A stretch of 9,286 nucleotides of DNA, taken from Steroidobacteraceae bacterium. GTDB lineage: Bacteria > Pseudomonadota > Gammaproteobacteria > Steroidobacterales > Steroidobacteraceae. A model generated the notes under the pieces. It saw only the letters and a list, made by a program, of their open reading frames with translations. It was not told where the DNA came from and made no database searches. Shown piece after piece: positions 1 through 6,981 of the stretch. Position numbers and translations under genes: made by a program. Position 1 is the first letter of the stretch. Each line of letters begins with the position of its first letter. The stretch covers positions 1 through 9,286 of the forward strand of contig JALRHE010000097.1 of NCBI GenBank assembly GCA_023253235.1, in the 5' to 3' direction.

Positions 1-184
1 GCTTCAGGATGCGATCAGGCGATGCATGGAACTCATGGTAGTTGCGCCCCTTGATGCAGCTGTAACCCGTGTACATCGGGTTCTCGAGGTCGCCAACGAG
101 CTTAGTGATACGCCCATCCTCGAGGGTGGCGACCAATCCACAGGTGGCGTGACAAAAGCGGCAGATGGCGGTCACTTCAGTCAT
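1..184 (-). CDS. Molybdopterin-dependent oxidoreductase, N-terminal [4Fe-4S] domain (partial, runs off left edge)
   Basis: This is the first 61 codons of a minus-strand gene whose 3' part lies outside the window. The translation begins MTEVTAICRFCHATCG and has cysteines at residues 8, 11, 15 and 43. This C-x2-C-x3-C-x27-C spacing, followed by a lysine-glycine pair at 45-46, is the [4Fe-4S] signature at the N-terminus of the bis-molybdopterin (DMSO reductase / formate dehydrogenase / nitrate reductase) superfamily. The ATG at 184 is preceded by a GAGGT ribosome site about six bases upstream. There is no Tat signal before the cluster, so a cytoplasmic enzyme is inferred. The substrate cannot be told from this fragment. 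It lies downstream of the TonB receptor on the same strand, but an intrinsic terminator between them suggests separate or attenuated transcription. The family call is firm; the function is unknown. Confidence 0.88.
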   Translation of the reverse strand, partial: MTEVTAICRFCHATCGLVATLEDGRITKLVGDLENPMYTGYSCIKGRNYHEFHASPDRILK

Positions 185-225
185 GAACTACCTCAAACAG
201 AGGACTCAAACAGTCAGCCCCAAAG

Positions 226-263
226 AAAAAGGCGGGGTGCCCAATCTCTGAGCACCCCGCCTT
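226..263 (-). terminator. Rho-independent terminator of the TonB-dependent receptor gene
   Basis: A perfect 12-bp GC-rich inverted repeat pairs 229-240 with 252-263 around an 11-base loop. Read on the minus strand, it begins about 13 bases after the receptor stop codon and is followed by a T-run (complement of A226-A230, then CTTT). The plus-strand side has no T-run, so it works for minus-strand transcription. It lies about 40 bases before the start of the molybdopterin oxidoreductase gene. Confidence 0.9.
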
Positions 264-276
264 CTAACTTAGATCA

Positions 277-2778
277 TCAGAACTTCCAGGCGATGTCGAG
301 GCCGTAGGTCCGCGGCGGACCGAACTGCGACACTTCCTCACCGAAGAACGAGATGATGTTCACGCGGTAGAGTTCATCCGAGAGGTTCTTACCCCACAGC
401 GAGACCGACCAGTCGGCATCCTTCGGTGCGAGCTGGATGCGCGCATCGAGCAGGCCGTACGAAGGCTCCTTGGCGATGTTGTCCGTCGCCCAGAAGAGCT
501 CGCTCTGCCAGTTGTAGTTCAGGCTGAACTTCAGCGCATCGGCATACGACCCTACACTAGTCGTGTAGTCGAGACCGACGCTCAACTGCGTCTCCGGCGT
601 ACGCTGCAGCTGGTTGCCCGAGCTGTCGAGACGCGTACCGGTCGTCGGATTGATCGCCGATTCGAGGAAGTCGACGTACTCGGTGTCAACGTAGGAGCCG
701 CCGAGCGACAGACGCAGCGCGTCGGTCGCGAGGAACTCCAACTCCGCCTCGACGCCCTTGATGTCGGCGCTCGCGGCGTTGTCGGTCAGGTTGCAAAGAC
801 AGGCTGCGTTCGTCTGCGTGACCTGCAGATTCTTGTAGTCCATCTTGAAGACCGAGGCATTCAAGCGCATGCGACGATCGAGCAGCGTGGTCTTGAAGCC
901 TACTTCGTAGTTGGTTGCCTCTTCAGGATCGAACGGCGTGGACGCCTGCGCCGGATTGGCCGGCGTGTCGTCGAAGCCGCCACCCTTGAAGCCCTTGGCC
1001 ACCGTCGCGTAGACGAAGGTGTTATCGCTCGGCGACCAGTCGACCGTGACCTGCGGAGTCGACTTGTTCCACTTCGCTGCATACGGCGTCGTGAAGCCAC
1101 TGCCTTCTTCATACACCCACTTGTTCGGCGCGGCGCACGCGGCCGGAGTCGGGCTGACGACGGAGCCGTCCGGGCGACGGCAGAGACCCTCGATCGTCAC
1201 GTTCGGGCGCGGATCGTTCGGGCTGAAGCGATCGCCCGTCTCGACGACGATGCCCTGCACAACACCCGACTTCTTATCTTGCGTGTAGCGAAGACCAGCG
1301 CTGATCTTCACGGTCTCGGTGACCTTGAAGCCGAGGCTCGCGAACGCAGCCATGTTCTCGATTTCACCTTGGTTGATCCACTTGTTCTCGCCCGAGAGCG
1401 TGGAGAGCGGATTGTTACCACCCGGCAGCACAGCACCGAGGAAGTTTTCACCGATGAAGCGGTCGGTCTTGTCGATTTCGTCCTTCTTGAAGTACGCACC
1501 GACGATCCAGTCGAGCTTCGAGTCGGCGTTGGCCGAGGTCAAACGGAACTCTTGGCTGAACTGCGTGGCATCGACAGCTTCGGCTACCGGCTGCGCGAAC
1601 AGGAACTGACCGTTGTTCGACGTCGCAGCGCGCGTGCCGAACTTGTTGTTGATGAAGCCAATGTAGGTCTGCCAGTTGGTCACGCTCCAAGCGAGCGCCT
1701 CTGGGCCTGCGCCCGTCTGGTCGAACAACTGCGCGCTCTCACCGTTCGTATAACCCGTGAGCGAGTTGAAGCTAAAGCCTTCAAAATCACGCTGCACGTC
1801 GAGGGTGATTTGATGGCCCTTACGCCGCAAGAACTGGTTGGTCGGCGTGGCATCACCCTTGTACTGAACGCTTTGAGCCACGTTCACGCGCGGATCGGTC
1901 AAGCCGAGATAGGCGCGCAGATTGCTCCACGGGCGGGTGCAGTTGGTGCGCAGATAGCTGGTTTCGCAGCTCGGCGTACCGCCGTCGACGGCGACAACGT
2001 TGATACCGTTCGAACTGTCGTTGTACATCCCGAAAATACCGCGAACGGTCCAATCCGAGCCTTCCGGGTCGTAGAGGAACTGGCCGCGCATCTGCAACGA
2101 CGAGAGATCTTCCACATCGCGATCGTGCAACTTGTCGTAGCCGAATCCATCGCGATTTCGGTATTGGAACGAGAAGCGTCCAGCCACAGAGTCGCTCAGT
2201 CCGCCGGTGACGTAGCCGTTCACGAATTGGCTCTTGTAGTTACCGAAGCCGACGGTGAATGAACCGGACTGATCGAACTTGGGCTTGGCGGTCGTGATGC
2301 TGAGTGCACCACCGACGACGTTCTTGCCGAGCAGCACGCCTTGCGGGCCGCGAATCACTTCGACGCGCTCGAGATCGTAGAAGTCGTAATTGAAGTCGCC
2401 CGTGCGGCCCATGTAGATGCCGTCGACGAAGGTACCGACCGACGGATCCGACGAAGGTGAATCGAGGCGGGTGTTGGTGATACCGCGAATGTTCAATTCG
2501 ATATCGAGCGGTGTACCGGCAGTCAAGGAGAAGGCAGGCACCGTGGCAGCAAGATCGCCCGCCGAGAACACCTTGGCGTCGGCCAATGCTTCGCCGCCGT
2601 AGGCGCTGATCGCGATCGGCGTGGTTTGCAGCGCCGTCTCACGACGCTGCGCCGTCACGACGATTTCTTCGAGGCCTTGTGAATAGGAAGGAGTCGATGT
2701 GGCTGTCAAAGCCACGAGTACAGCCGCTGCGACAGGCGTCGTGCCTGAGCGAATCCAACGGCGATTACGAAGCGTCAT
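277..2778 (-). CDS. TonB-dependent outer-membrane receptor
   Basis: An 833-residue outer-membrane transporter, a normal length for the family. Such receptors bind a substrate outside the cell and import it with energy from TonB-ExbBD. Residues 1-34 look like a Sec signal peptide: an Arg-rich n-region (MTLRNRRWIR) and an Ala/Val-rich core. The TonB box EEIVVTA follows at about 37-43. The plug domain (about 48-165) contains the motifs NIRGI, FVDGIYMGR and ERVEVIRGPQG. The C-terminal beta-barrel ends in Phe (DIAWKF), as expected for BAM-assembled barrels. I chose the ATG at 2778 because GGGGGA lies seven bases upstream. An in-frame ATG at 2793 adds five residues (MGDNS) but has no ribosome site and itself overlaps that Shine-Dalgarno. 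The gene is 112 bases downstream of the MFE-2-like SDR on the same strand; I see no convincing promoter in that gap, so co-transcription is possible. The ligand is unknown; the neighbouring catabolic genes suggest a hydrophobic or aromatic carbon source rather than iron, but this is inference. Confidence 0.96.
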   Translation of the reverse strand: MTLRNRRWIRSGTTPVAAAVLVALTATSTPSYSQGLEEIVVTAQRRETALQTTPIAISAYGGEALADAKVFSAGDLAATVPAFSLTAGTPLDIELNIRGITNTRLDSPSSDPSVGTFVDGIYMGRTGDFNYDFYDLERVEVIRGPQGVLLGKNVVGGALSITTAKPKFDQSGSFTVGFGNYKSQFVNGYVTGGLSDSVAGRFSFQYRNRDGFGYDKLHDRDVEDLSSLQMRGQFLYDPEGSDWTVRGIFGMYNDSSNGINVVAVDGGTPSCETSYLRTNCTRPWSNLRAYLGLTDPRVNVAQSVQYKGDATPTNQFLRRKGHQITLDVQRDFEGFSFNSLTGYTNGESAQLFDQTGAGPEALAWSVTNWQTYIGFINNKFGTRAATSNNGQFLFAQPVAEAVDATQFSQEFRLTSANADSKLDWIVGAYFKKDEIDKTDRFIGENFLGAVLPGGNNPLSTLSGENKWINQGEIENMAAFASLGFKVTETVKISAGLRYTQDKKSGVVQGIVVETGDRFSPNDPRPNVTIEGLCRRPDGSVVSPTPAACAAPNKWVYEEGSGFTTPYAAKWNKSTPQVTVDWSPSDNTFVYATVAKGFKGGGFDDTPANPAQASTPFDPEEATNYEVGFKTTLLDRRMRLNASVFKMDYKNLQVTQTNAACLCNLTDNAASADIKGVEAELEFLATDALRLSLGGSYVDTEYVDFLESAINPTTGTRLDSSGNQLQRTPETQLSVGLDYTTSVGSYADALKFSLNYNWQSELFWATDNIAKEPSYGLLDARIQLAPKDADWSVSLWGKNLSDELYRVNIISFFGEEVSQFGPPRTYGLDIAWKF

Positions 2779-2785
2779 GCTGTTG

Positions 2786-2791
2786 TCCCCC
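2786..2791 (-). promoter_or_regulatory. Ribosome binding site of the TonB-dependent receptor (decides start)
   Basis: On the minus strand GGGGGA is followed by seven bases and then the ATG at 2778. The site starts at the last base of the upstream in-frame ATG (2793-2791), which makes that longer start unlikely. Confidence 0.65.
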
Positions 2792-2890
2792 ATATGACGA
2801 TTTTGATGCAGGTACTTCGAGCAACTCGGTGCGGCAGATCACATCAATCCACTGCGCTGACTTGCATAACGGAACCTTTCACTGCCGAGG

Positions 2891-3793
2891 CTACTCCCGT
2901 CCGCCGACCCGATGCAAGCCCTGTTGCGCGCAAACCAAAAAATCGGCGTGGGCTGCCAATGCGTCCGGGAACTCTCGTGGTGGCAATGACGCAACATCGT
3001 CAGGTGGGGTGGTCATCGGCGTCGACGTCATGGGCACGGCGTAGCCCTCACCCCACTCGACACTTGAGGCCCGGCGCGCCCAGCCCGCACCCACGACCCA
3101 CGTCTGACCGTGCGAGGTCGCCTCGGGGTGAATCAGGCCCGCGAGAAACGGCGCCACACTCGCGACGGACATCTGCTCACGCAGCTCGTCATTCAAATGG
3201 GCGTCGGTCATGCGGGTGGCGGCATAGGGGGCGATGGCCGAGACAAGCACGCCTTTCGGAGCGGCCTCGGCGGCGAGGCTGCGCATGAAGGCAATCAGTG
3301 CCGCTTTGGATGCGGCATACGCCGAGAGCCCGTGCAGCCCATGCAAGCCGGCACTCGAGACCGATACCACGATGCGACCTGCCCCTTGTGCACGCAGGTG
3401 CGGGTAGATCGCGTGCGTGATTGCTACGGTTCCCTCGAAGTTGATGGCAAAGATCCGTCGAAAATCCTCGAGACTGATCTTGTGAAACGGCGCGTGCTGA
3501 TCGACCCCGGCGTTGTTGACGAGTGCATCGAGGCGGCCCCAAGTATCGAGTGCGGTCTGCAACATTCGGGCGCCCGCGCCCTCACTGCACACATCGTCGT
3601 ATTGCGCGACGGCCTCGCCACCGCTTGCACGAATTTCAGCGACGACCGCGTCCGCACTGGAGGAGCGGTTTCGATTATTGACGACGACGCGCCAACCGAG
3701 ACTCGCAAGGTGCAGCGCATAGGCACGCCCGAGTCCGGCGCCCGCGCCGGTGACGATGACGACACGACCTTCACATCGAGAGTCCTTGACCAT
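2891..3793 (-). CDS. SDR-family dehydrogenase resembling the (3R)-hydroxyacyl-CoA dehydrogenase domain of type 2 multifunctional enzyme
   Basis: A 300-residue classical short-chain dehydrogenase. The cofactor-binding motif TGAGAGLG is at 15-22 and NNAG at 93-96. The catalytic set is N118, S146, Y159 and K163 (YAASK). The opening VTGAGAGLGRAYAL and the later segments SVAPFLAGL and VVGAGW (about 211-238) recall the dehydrogenase domain of peroxisomal MFE-2 (HSD17B4 type), which oxidises (3R)-3-hydroxyacyl-CoA with NAD+. Here the domain stands alone, without the fused hydratase or sterol-carrier parts. After strand beta-2 it reads VVVNNRNR, where MFE-2 has an aspartate typical of NAD specificity, so cofactor preference is uncertain. 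Residues from about 255 to 300 form a Pro- and Thr-rich tail beyond the core fold. The ATG at 3793 has AAGGAAA about seven bases upstream. It is divergent from the SnoaL operon. A side-chain beta-oxidation role is inferred; the SDR assignment is firm. Confidence 0.92.
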   Translation of the reverse strand: MVKDSRCEGRVVIVTGAGAGLGRAYALHLASLGWRVVVNNRNRSSSADAVVAEIRASGGEAVAQYDDVCSEGAGARMLQTALDTWGRLDALVNNAGVDQHAPFHKISLEDFRRIFAINFEGTVAITHAIYPHLRAQGAGRIVVSVSSAGLHGLHGLSAYAASKAALIAFMRSLAAEAAPKGVLVSAIAPYAATRMTDAHLNDELREQMSVASVAPFLAGLIHPEATSHGQTWVVGAGWARRASSVEWGEGYAVPMTSTPMTTPPDDVASLPPREFPDALAAHADFLVCAQQGLHRVGGRE

Positions 3794-3828
3794 GGGTGCG
3801 TTTCCTTGTCAGTCTTGGAATGAAAGTT

Positions 3829-3846
3829 GCGGGTCATCATACCCGC
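3829..3846. promoter_or_regulatory. Inverted repeat in divergent intergenic region, possible operator
   Basis: A perfect six-base inverted repeat, GCGGGT-N6-ACCCGC, lies in the 71-base gap between the divergent SDR (start 3793) and SnoaL-like gene (start 3865). A weak plus-strand promoter reading is TTGGAA at 3815-3820, 17 bases, then CATACC at 3838-3843, which would overlap the repeat. Its position fits an operator for a dimeric regulator controlling both directions, but no regulator gene is in the window and a six-base repeat could be chance. Confidence 0.35.
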
Positions 3847-3864
3847 CGTGAGGGGGCTCACTGC

Positions 3865-4395
3865 ATGAACGAACTCGATCCGCGCTTAGCGCGCCTTTTG
3901 GACAAGGAAGCCATCCGTGAGGTGCTATCCAAATACGCCCGCGGAGTCGATCGCGGCGATGGCCCACTGCTCAAAAGTTGCTACCACCCCGACGCCATCG
4001 AAGAGCATGGCGGTCGCTACACGGGTAACGCACATGAATATGTGGATGGCGCCATTCCGCGCATTCGCTTGATGGATTCGATGCAGCATGTGCTCGGCAA
4101 CACCCACTTCGACTTCGTCAGCGACGATCTCGCTTACGTCGAGACTTATCTCGTCACACTCGCACGCGTGAAGATCAACGGCGAACGCTTCGACACCTTC
4201 ACGGGTGGCCGCCTCATCGACCGCTTCGAAAGACGCCAAGGCGAATGGAAGATCGCCCACCGACGCACCATTTTCGACTGGAACCGAGACACGCCTTCCC
4301 GTGAGGGCTGGGTCGGCGGCATGTTCATCCCGGGTCAGCCGGGTATGCGCGTGGGCATCAAGGGAGAGACCGACCCGTCGTACGAACGCTTTTGA
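3865..4395 (+). CDS. SnoaL-like (NTF2-fold) protein, first gene of a three-gene operon
   Basis: A 176-residue protein of the SnoaL_4 type within the NTF2-like alpha+beta barrel superfamily, whose members include polyketide cyclases, ketosteroid isomerases, dehydratases and small subunits of ring-hydroxylating oxygenases. Characteristic segments are LDKEAIREVLSKYARGVDRGD (start of the family pattern, Y24 and D29), CYHPDA (H41), QHVLGNTHFDF (H75 and N79) and GGRLIDRFERRQGEWKIAHR. These match the usual Tyr/Asp/His pocket positions, so an active enzyme is plausible, but the reaction cannot be named. The ATG at 3865 is chosen because GAGGGGG lies eight bases upstream. The frame stays open to an ATG at 3796 that would add 23 unconvincing residues and start three bases from the divergent gene. 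No signal peptide is visible, so it is cytoplasmic. Its stop codon is nine bases from the next start and overlaps the next gene's ribosome site, so the two genes are probably translationally coupled. Confidence 0.88.
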   Translation: MNELDPRLARLLDKEAIREVLSKYARGVDRGDGPLLKSCYHPDAIEEHGGRYTGNAHEYVDGAIPRIRLMDSMQHVLGNTHFDFVSDDLAYVETYLVTLARVKINGERFDTFTGGRLIDRFERRQGEWKIAHRRTIFDWNRDTPSREGWVGGMFIPGQPGMRVGIKGETDPSYERF

Positions 4396-4404
4396 GGTGA
4401 TCGA

Positions 4405-6195
4405 ATGACTCGCCCCAACGCGCCGTTCAAGAAAACGTTGTTCCCGTCCGCCGCGATGCGTATCGAGCGTCGCCCCGATGGCTGCATTCTCGTCACTCCC
4501 GAGTTGCCGCTCGCCGGTTATCTCAGCAACTTACCGAAAGTGCTGGCTCAGCGAGCGGCCCGTCATCCCCAAAAAACGTATCTGGCCGAGCGTCGCGGCG
4601 GCAAGAACTCACCCTGGACGCACGCGAGCTACGACGAAATCAACACCCGCTCGCAGGCGTTCGCCGCCTGGTTGCTGTCTCGGGGTATCGATCGGAACCG
4701 CTCGGTCCTGATCCTCTCGGGCAACTCCATCGCTCACGCTGTCATCAAATATGGCGCAATGGCGGCGCGCATTCCCGCTTGCCCGGTCAGCGTCAACTAC
4801 GCCCTGATGGGCGGAGACTACGGTCGGCTCAAGCATGTCATCCAATTGGTGAAGCCGGCGGTCGTATTTGCCGAGCAAACGGCGCTCTACAAAAAAGCCT
4901 TGGAGAACGTCGACTTCGGCGATGCGGCGATCATTACCGACAACCCCGGCGAGATCACGCGCCTCGGCGGCAGCGGCGAGGCGTTCGCAACGGCCGACGT
5001 GCTCGCGACCACGATCACTGCGGCTGTCGCCGAGTCGATCGAAGCCATCGAACCGGACGAGCCCACCCTTTACATGCTCACCTCCGGCAGCACGAGTCTG
5101 CCGAAGGCCGTGATCCAGACGCAGCGCATGCTCGCCTCGAATCTCGCGCAAGGTCAGCAAGTGCTCGGCGCGACAGCCGGTTGGGATGACGTGATGCTCG
5201 ACTGGTTGCCCTGGAACCACGTCTCGGGCGCTTATACCAAGATGGGCACGCTCACGAGCGGCGGCACGCTCTATATCGACGGCGGTCGCCCCATGCCGGG
5301 CGCCTTCGACGAATCGTTGCAGAATCTCAAAGAAATCGCGCCCAAGTTCTACGTCAACGTACCCTTTGGTTACGCGATGCTCGCCGATGCCATCGAAAAA
5401 GACGACGAACTGCGTCGACGCTTCTTCGGCAACTTGCGCCTGGCGTTGTATGGCGGCGCGGGTCTGCCACAGGCGCTCTACGATCGGTTTCAGCAACTGG
5501 CCGTCGATACCGTCGGCGAGCGCATCTTCTTCACGACCGGCTATGGCGCGACCGAGACCTCATCGGGTTGTATGGCGATCTACTTTCCGACTGAAGAGGT
5601 CGGCATCGGTCTGCCAATGCCCGGTCTCACGCTCAAGCTCGTGCCAAACGCCGATCGCTACGAAGTTCGCCTCAAAGGTCCGATGATCACTCCGGGCTAT
5701 CTCGGCCTGAGCGACGAGGACAATCGCAAAATCTTCGACGAAGAAGGCTTCTATCGCACCGGCGATGCCGCGCAGTTACATGACCCGGATGATCTGGGCA
5801 AAGGCCTGAAGTTCGCTGGGCGACTTGCGGAAGAGTTCAAACTCTCGAGCGGCACTTGGGTATCGGCGGGACGATTGCGCGCGCAGCTGATCGAGACGCT
5901 CTCCCCGCTCGTGTCGGACCTACTCATCTGCGGCGAGAACCGAGATCGTCTGGCGATCTTGGTGTGGCCTAAAGCAGTCGTCGATGCGGCACTCGAAGCG
6001 GAGATCGCCACGCGACTACGTAACTTCAATAACGGACGCGGTGCGAGTGAGCGAATCACGAGCTTTGCGATCCTGCGCGAGCCGCCGAGCGTCGATGCCC
6101 ACGAAGTCTCCGACAAAGGCACCATCAACCAACGCGTCGCTCTGATGCGGCGCGCCGCCGATGTCGATCGGCTTTACCAACAACCGGAACTATGA
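4405..6195 (+). CDS. Feruloyl-CoA synthase-like acyl-CoA synthetase (ANL superfamily)
   Basis: A 596-residue adenylate-forming enzyme, near the usual length. It would activate a carboxylic acid with ATP to an acyl-AMP and then form the CoA thioester in the cytoplasm. Visible motifs are the P-loop TSGSTSLPKAV (226-236, K234), WLPWNH (267-272), the adenine-binding motif GYGATET (379-385), YRTGD (450-454, D454), the hinge region AGRLAEEFKL (471-480) and a C-terminal SDKGTINQR (569-577), where K571 sits in the region expected for the catalytic lysine. WLPWNH, GGTLYIDGGRP, NVPFGYAML and the KGTINQR tail resemble bacterial feruloyl-CoA synthases. Two oddities: the P-loop has Ser at 231 where Gly is usual, and no enoyl-CoA hydratase/aldolase or vanillin dehydrogenase gene is adjacent, so ferulate is probably not the substrate. 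GAGGTGA at 4394-4400 precedes the ATG. It is the middle gene of an operon, with gaps of 9 and 4 bp. ANL ligase is certain; the subfamily is probable. Confidence 0.93.
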   Translation: MTRPNAPFKKTLFPSAAMRIERRPDGCILVTPELPLAGYLSNLPKVLAQRAARHPQKTYLAERRGGKNSPWTHASYDEINTRSQAFAAWLLSRGIDRNRSVLILSGNSIAHAVIKYGAMAARIPACPVSVNYALMGGDYGRLKHVIQLVKPAVVFAEQTALYKKALENVDFGDAAIITDNPGEITRLGGSGEAFATADVLATTITAAVAESIEAIEPDEPTLYMLTSGSTSLPKAVIQTQRMLASNLAQGQQVLGATAGWDDVMLDWLPWNHVSGAYTKMGTLTSGGTLYIDGGRPMPGAFDESLQNLKEIAPKFYVNVPFGYAMLADAIEKDDELRRRFFGNLRLALYGGAGLPQALYDRFQQLAVDTVGERIFFTTGYGATETSSGCMAIYFPTEEVGIGLPMPGLTLKLVPNADRYEVRLKGPMITPGYLGLSDEDNRKIFDEEGFYRTGDAAQLHDPDDLGKGLKFAGRLAEEFKLSSGTWVSAGRLRAQLIETLSPLVSDLLICGENRDRLAILVWPKAVVDAALEAEIATRLRNFNNGRGASERITSFAILREPPSVDAHEVSDKGTINQRVALMRRAADVDRLYQQPEL

Positions 6196-6199
6196 ACCC

Positions 6200-6961
6200 A
6201 TGAATCTCGAAAATTGCGTTGCTCTCGTCACCGGCGGTAATCGCGGCATCGGCGAAGCATTCGTCAGGGTTCTGCTCGCCGAAAAAGGCGCAGCGCGGGT
6301 CTACGTCGGTAGTCGCGATCGCCATTCGGCTGCGCATCTCGAGCAGGAGTTTCCGGGAAGATGTGTTGCCATCGAGCTCGATGTCACCGATTCAGCTGAA
6401 ATCGCTGCCGCAGCAGCTCTCTGCCCCGACGTGAATCTGTTGATCAACAATGCGGGGCTGTTCAGTAACAACCTGCTGATCGGCGCTAAAGACATGTCGC
6501 ACGCGCGCGAAGAAATGGAAGTGAACTTCTTCGGGCCGCTGGCCTTGATTCGCGCCTTCGCACCGACCCTTGCGCGCAACGGCGGTGGTGCGGTGATCAA
6601 CGTCCTCTCGGCCGCTGCAATCGTCGCGGTACCGAACATGGGCGCCTACTCGCCCTCGAAGGCAGCCGCGCGAATGCTGTCGACCTCGGCACGAGCAGAG
6701 CTCGCAGGTCAGGGAACTCACGTCGCCGCGCTGATCGTCGGATCGGTCGACACGCGCATGGCGGCGCACGTGCAAGGCGCCAAAGAAAAACCCGAGGATA
6801 TCGCCCGCGTTGGCTTACGGGCTGCCGAGCGCAACATCGACGAACTCGACACCGACCGCATGGCCGTCGACGTGCGCGCCGCCTTGCAGCTCGACCCGAA
6901 GGGCCTCGAGAAGCGTATGGCGAAAATGCTGCACGCCACCACCATCAGCACGGGGCGCTGA
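6200..6961 (+). CDS. SDR-family oxidoreductase, third gene of operon
   Basis: A 253-residue classical short-chain dehydrogenase/reductase, the usual size. It has TGGNRGIG at 11-18, D61 after beta-3 (ELDVTD), NNAG at 83-86, N109 (VNFFG), S137, Y150 and K154 (YSPSK): a full Asn-Ser-Tyr-Lys catalytic set. The GSRD at the end of beta-2 (37-40) places Arg at the cofactor ribose position, which suggests NADP(H); this is inference. The C-terminal third (about 199-245) is charged and replaces the usual short substrate loop. I chose the ATG at 6200, which places the start 10 residues before the glycine motif and leaves a 4-bp gap from the ligase stop. An in-frame ATG at 6161 would add 13 residues and overlap the ligase. 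Neither start has a strong Shine-Dalgarno, so coupling to ligase termination is likely. The substrate is unknown; context suggests an alcohol or ketone in the same catabolic route. Confidence 0.92.
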   Translation: MNLENCVALVTGGNRGIGEAFVRVLLAEKGAARVYVGSRDRHSAAHLEQEFPGRCVAIELDVTDSAEIAAAAALCPDVNLLINNAGLFSNNLLIGAKDMSHAREEMEVNFFGPLALIRAFAPTLARNGGGAVINVLSAAAIVAVPNMGAYSPSKAAARMLSTSARAELAGQGTHVAALIVGSVDTRMAAHVQGAKEKPEDIARVGLRAAERNIDELDTDRMAVDVRAALQLDPKGLEKRMAKMLHATTISTGR

Positions 6962-6970
6962 GCGCCCCGT
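6950..6970. terminator. GC-rich hairpin between convergent genes, possible bidirectional terminator
   Basis: A perfect inverted repeat pairs 6950-6958 with 6962-6970. The three-base loop is the TGA stop codon of the upstream SDR. It lies between two convergent genes (plus stop 6961, minus stop 6982). No T-run follows on either strand, so it is not a canonical intrinsic terminator; it could protect 3' ends or stop transcription weakly. A second short palindrome, GAAGCGCTTC (6974-6983), overlaps the stop of the minus-strand gene. Confidence 0.5.
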
Positions 6971-6981
6971 ACCGAAGCGCT

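Noticed and set aside
26..307. A 93-residue plus-strand frame at the left edge
   Set aside because: It is antisense to the molybdopterin oxidoreductase start and crosses the terminator and the receptor 3' end.
1279..2262. A 327-residue open frame on the plus strand, antisense to the TonB receptor
   Set aside because: It lies wholly inside the well-supported receptor gene, has no recognisable domain or ribosome site, and its composition is that of a high-GC antisense shadow frame.
2794..3288. A 164-residue plus-strand frame across the receptor-SDR gap
   Set aside because: It is Arg/Pro/Ser-rich, mostly antisense to the SDR, and has no ribosome site. The gap of 112 bases holds no convincing gene.
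3110..3823. A 237-residue plus-strand frame opposite the MFE-2-like SDR
   Set aside because: It is antisense to a gene with complete SDR motifs and has no domain of its own.
4609..5496. A 295-residue open frame on the minus strand inside the feruloyl-CoA-synthase-like gene
   Set aside because: Its composition (rich in Arg, Val, Asp and His) is typical of the reverse complement of a high-GC gene. The sense frame carries all the ANL motifs.
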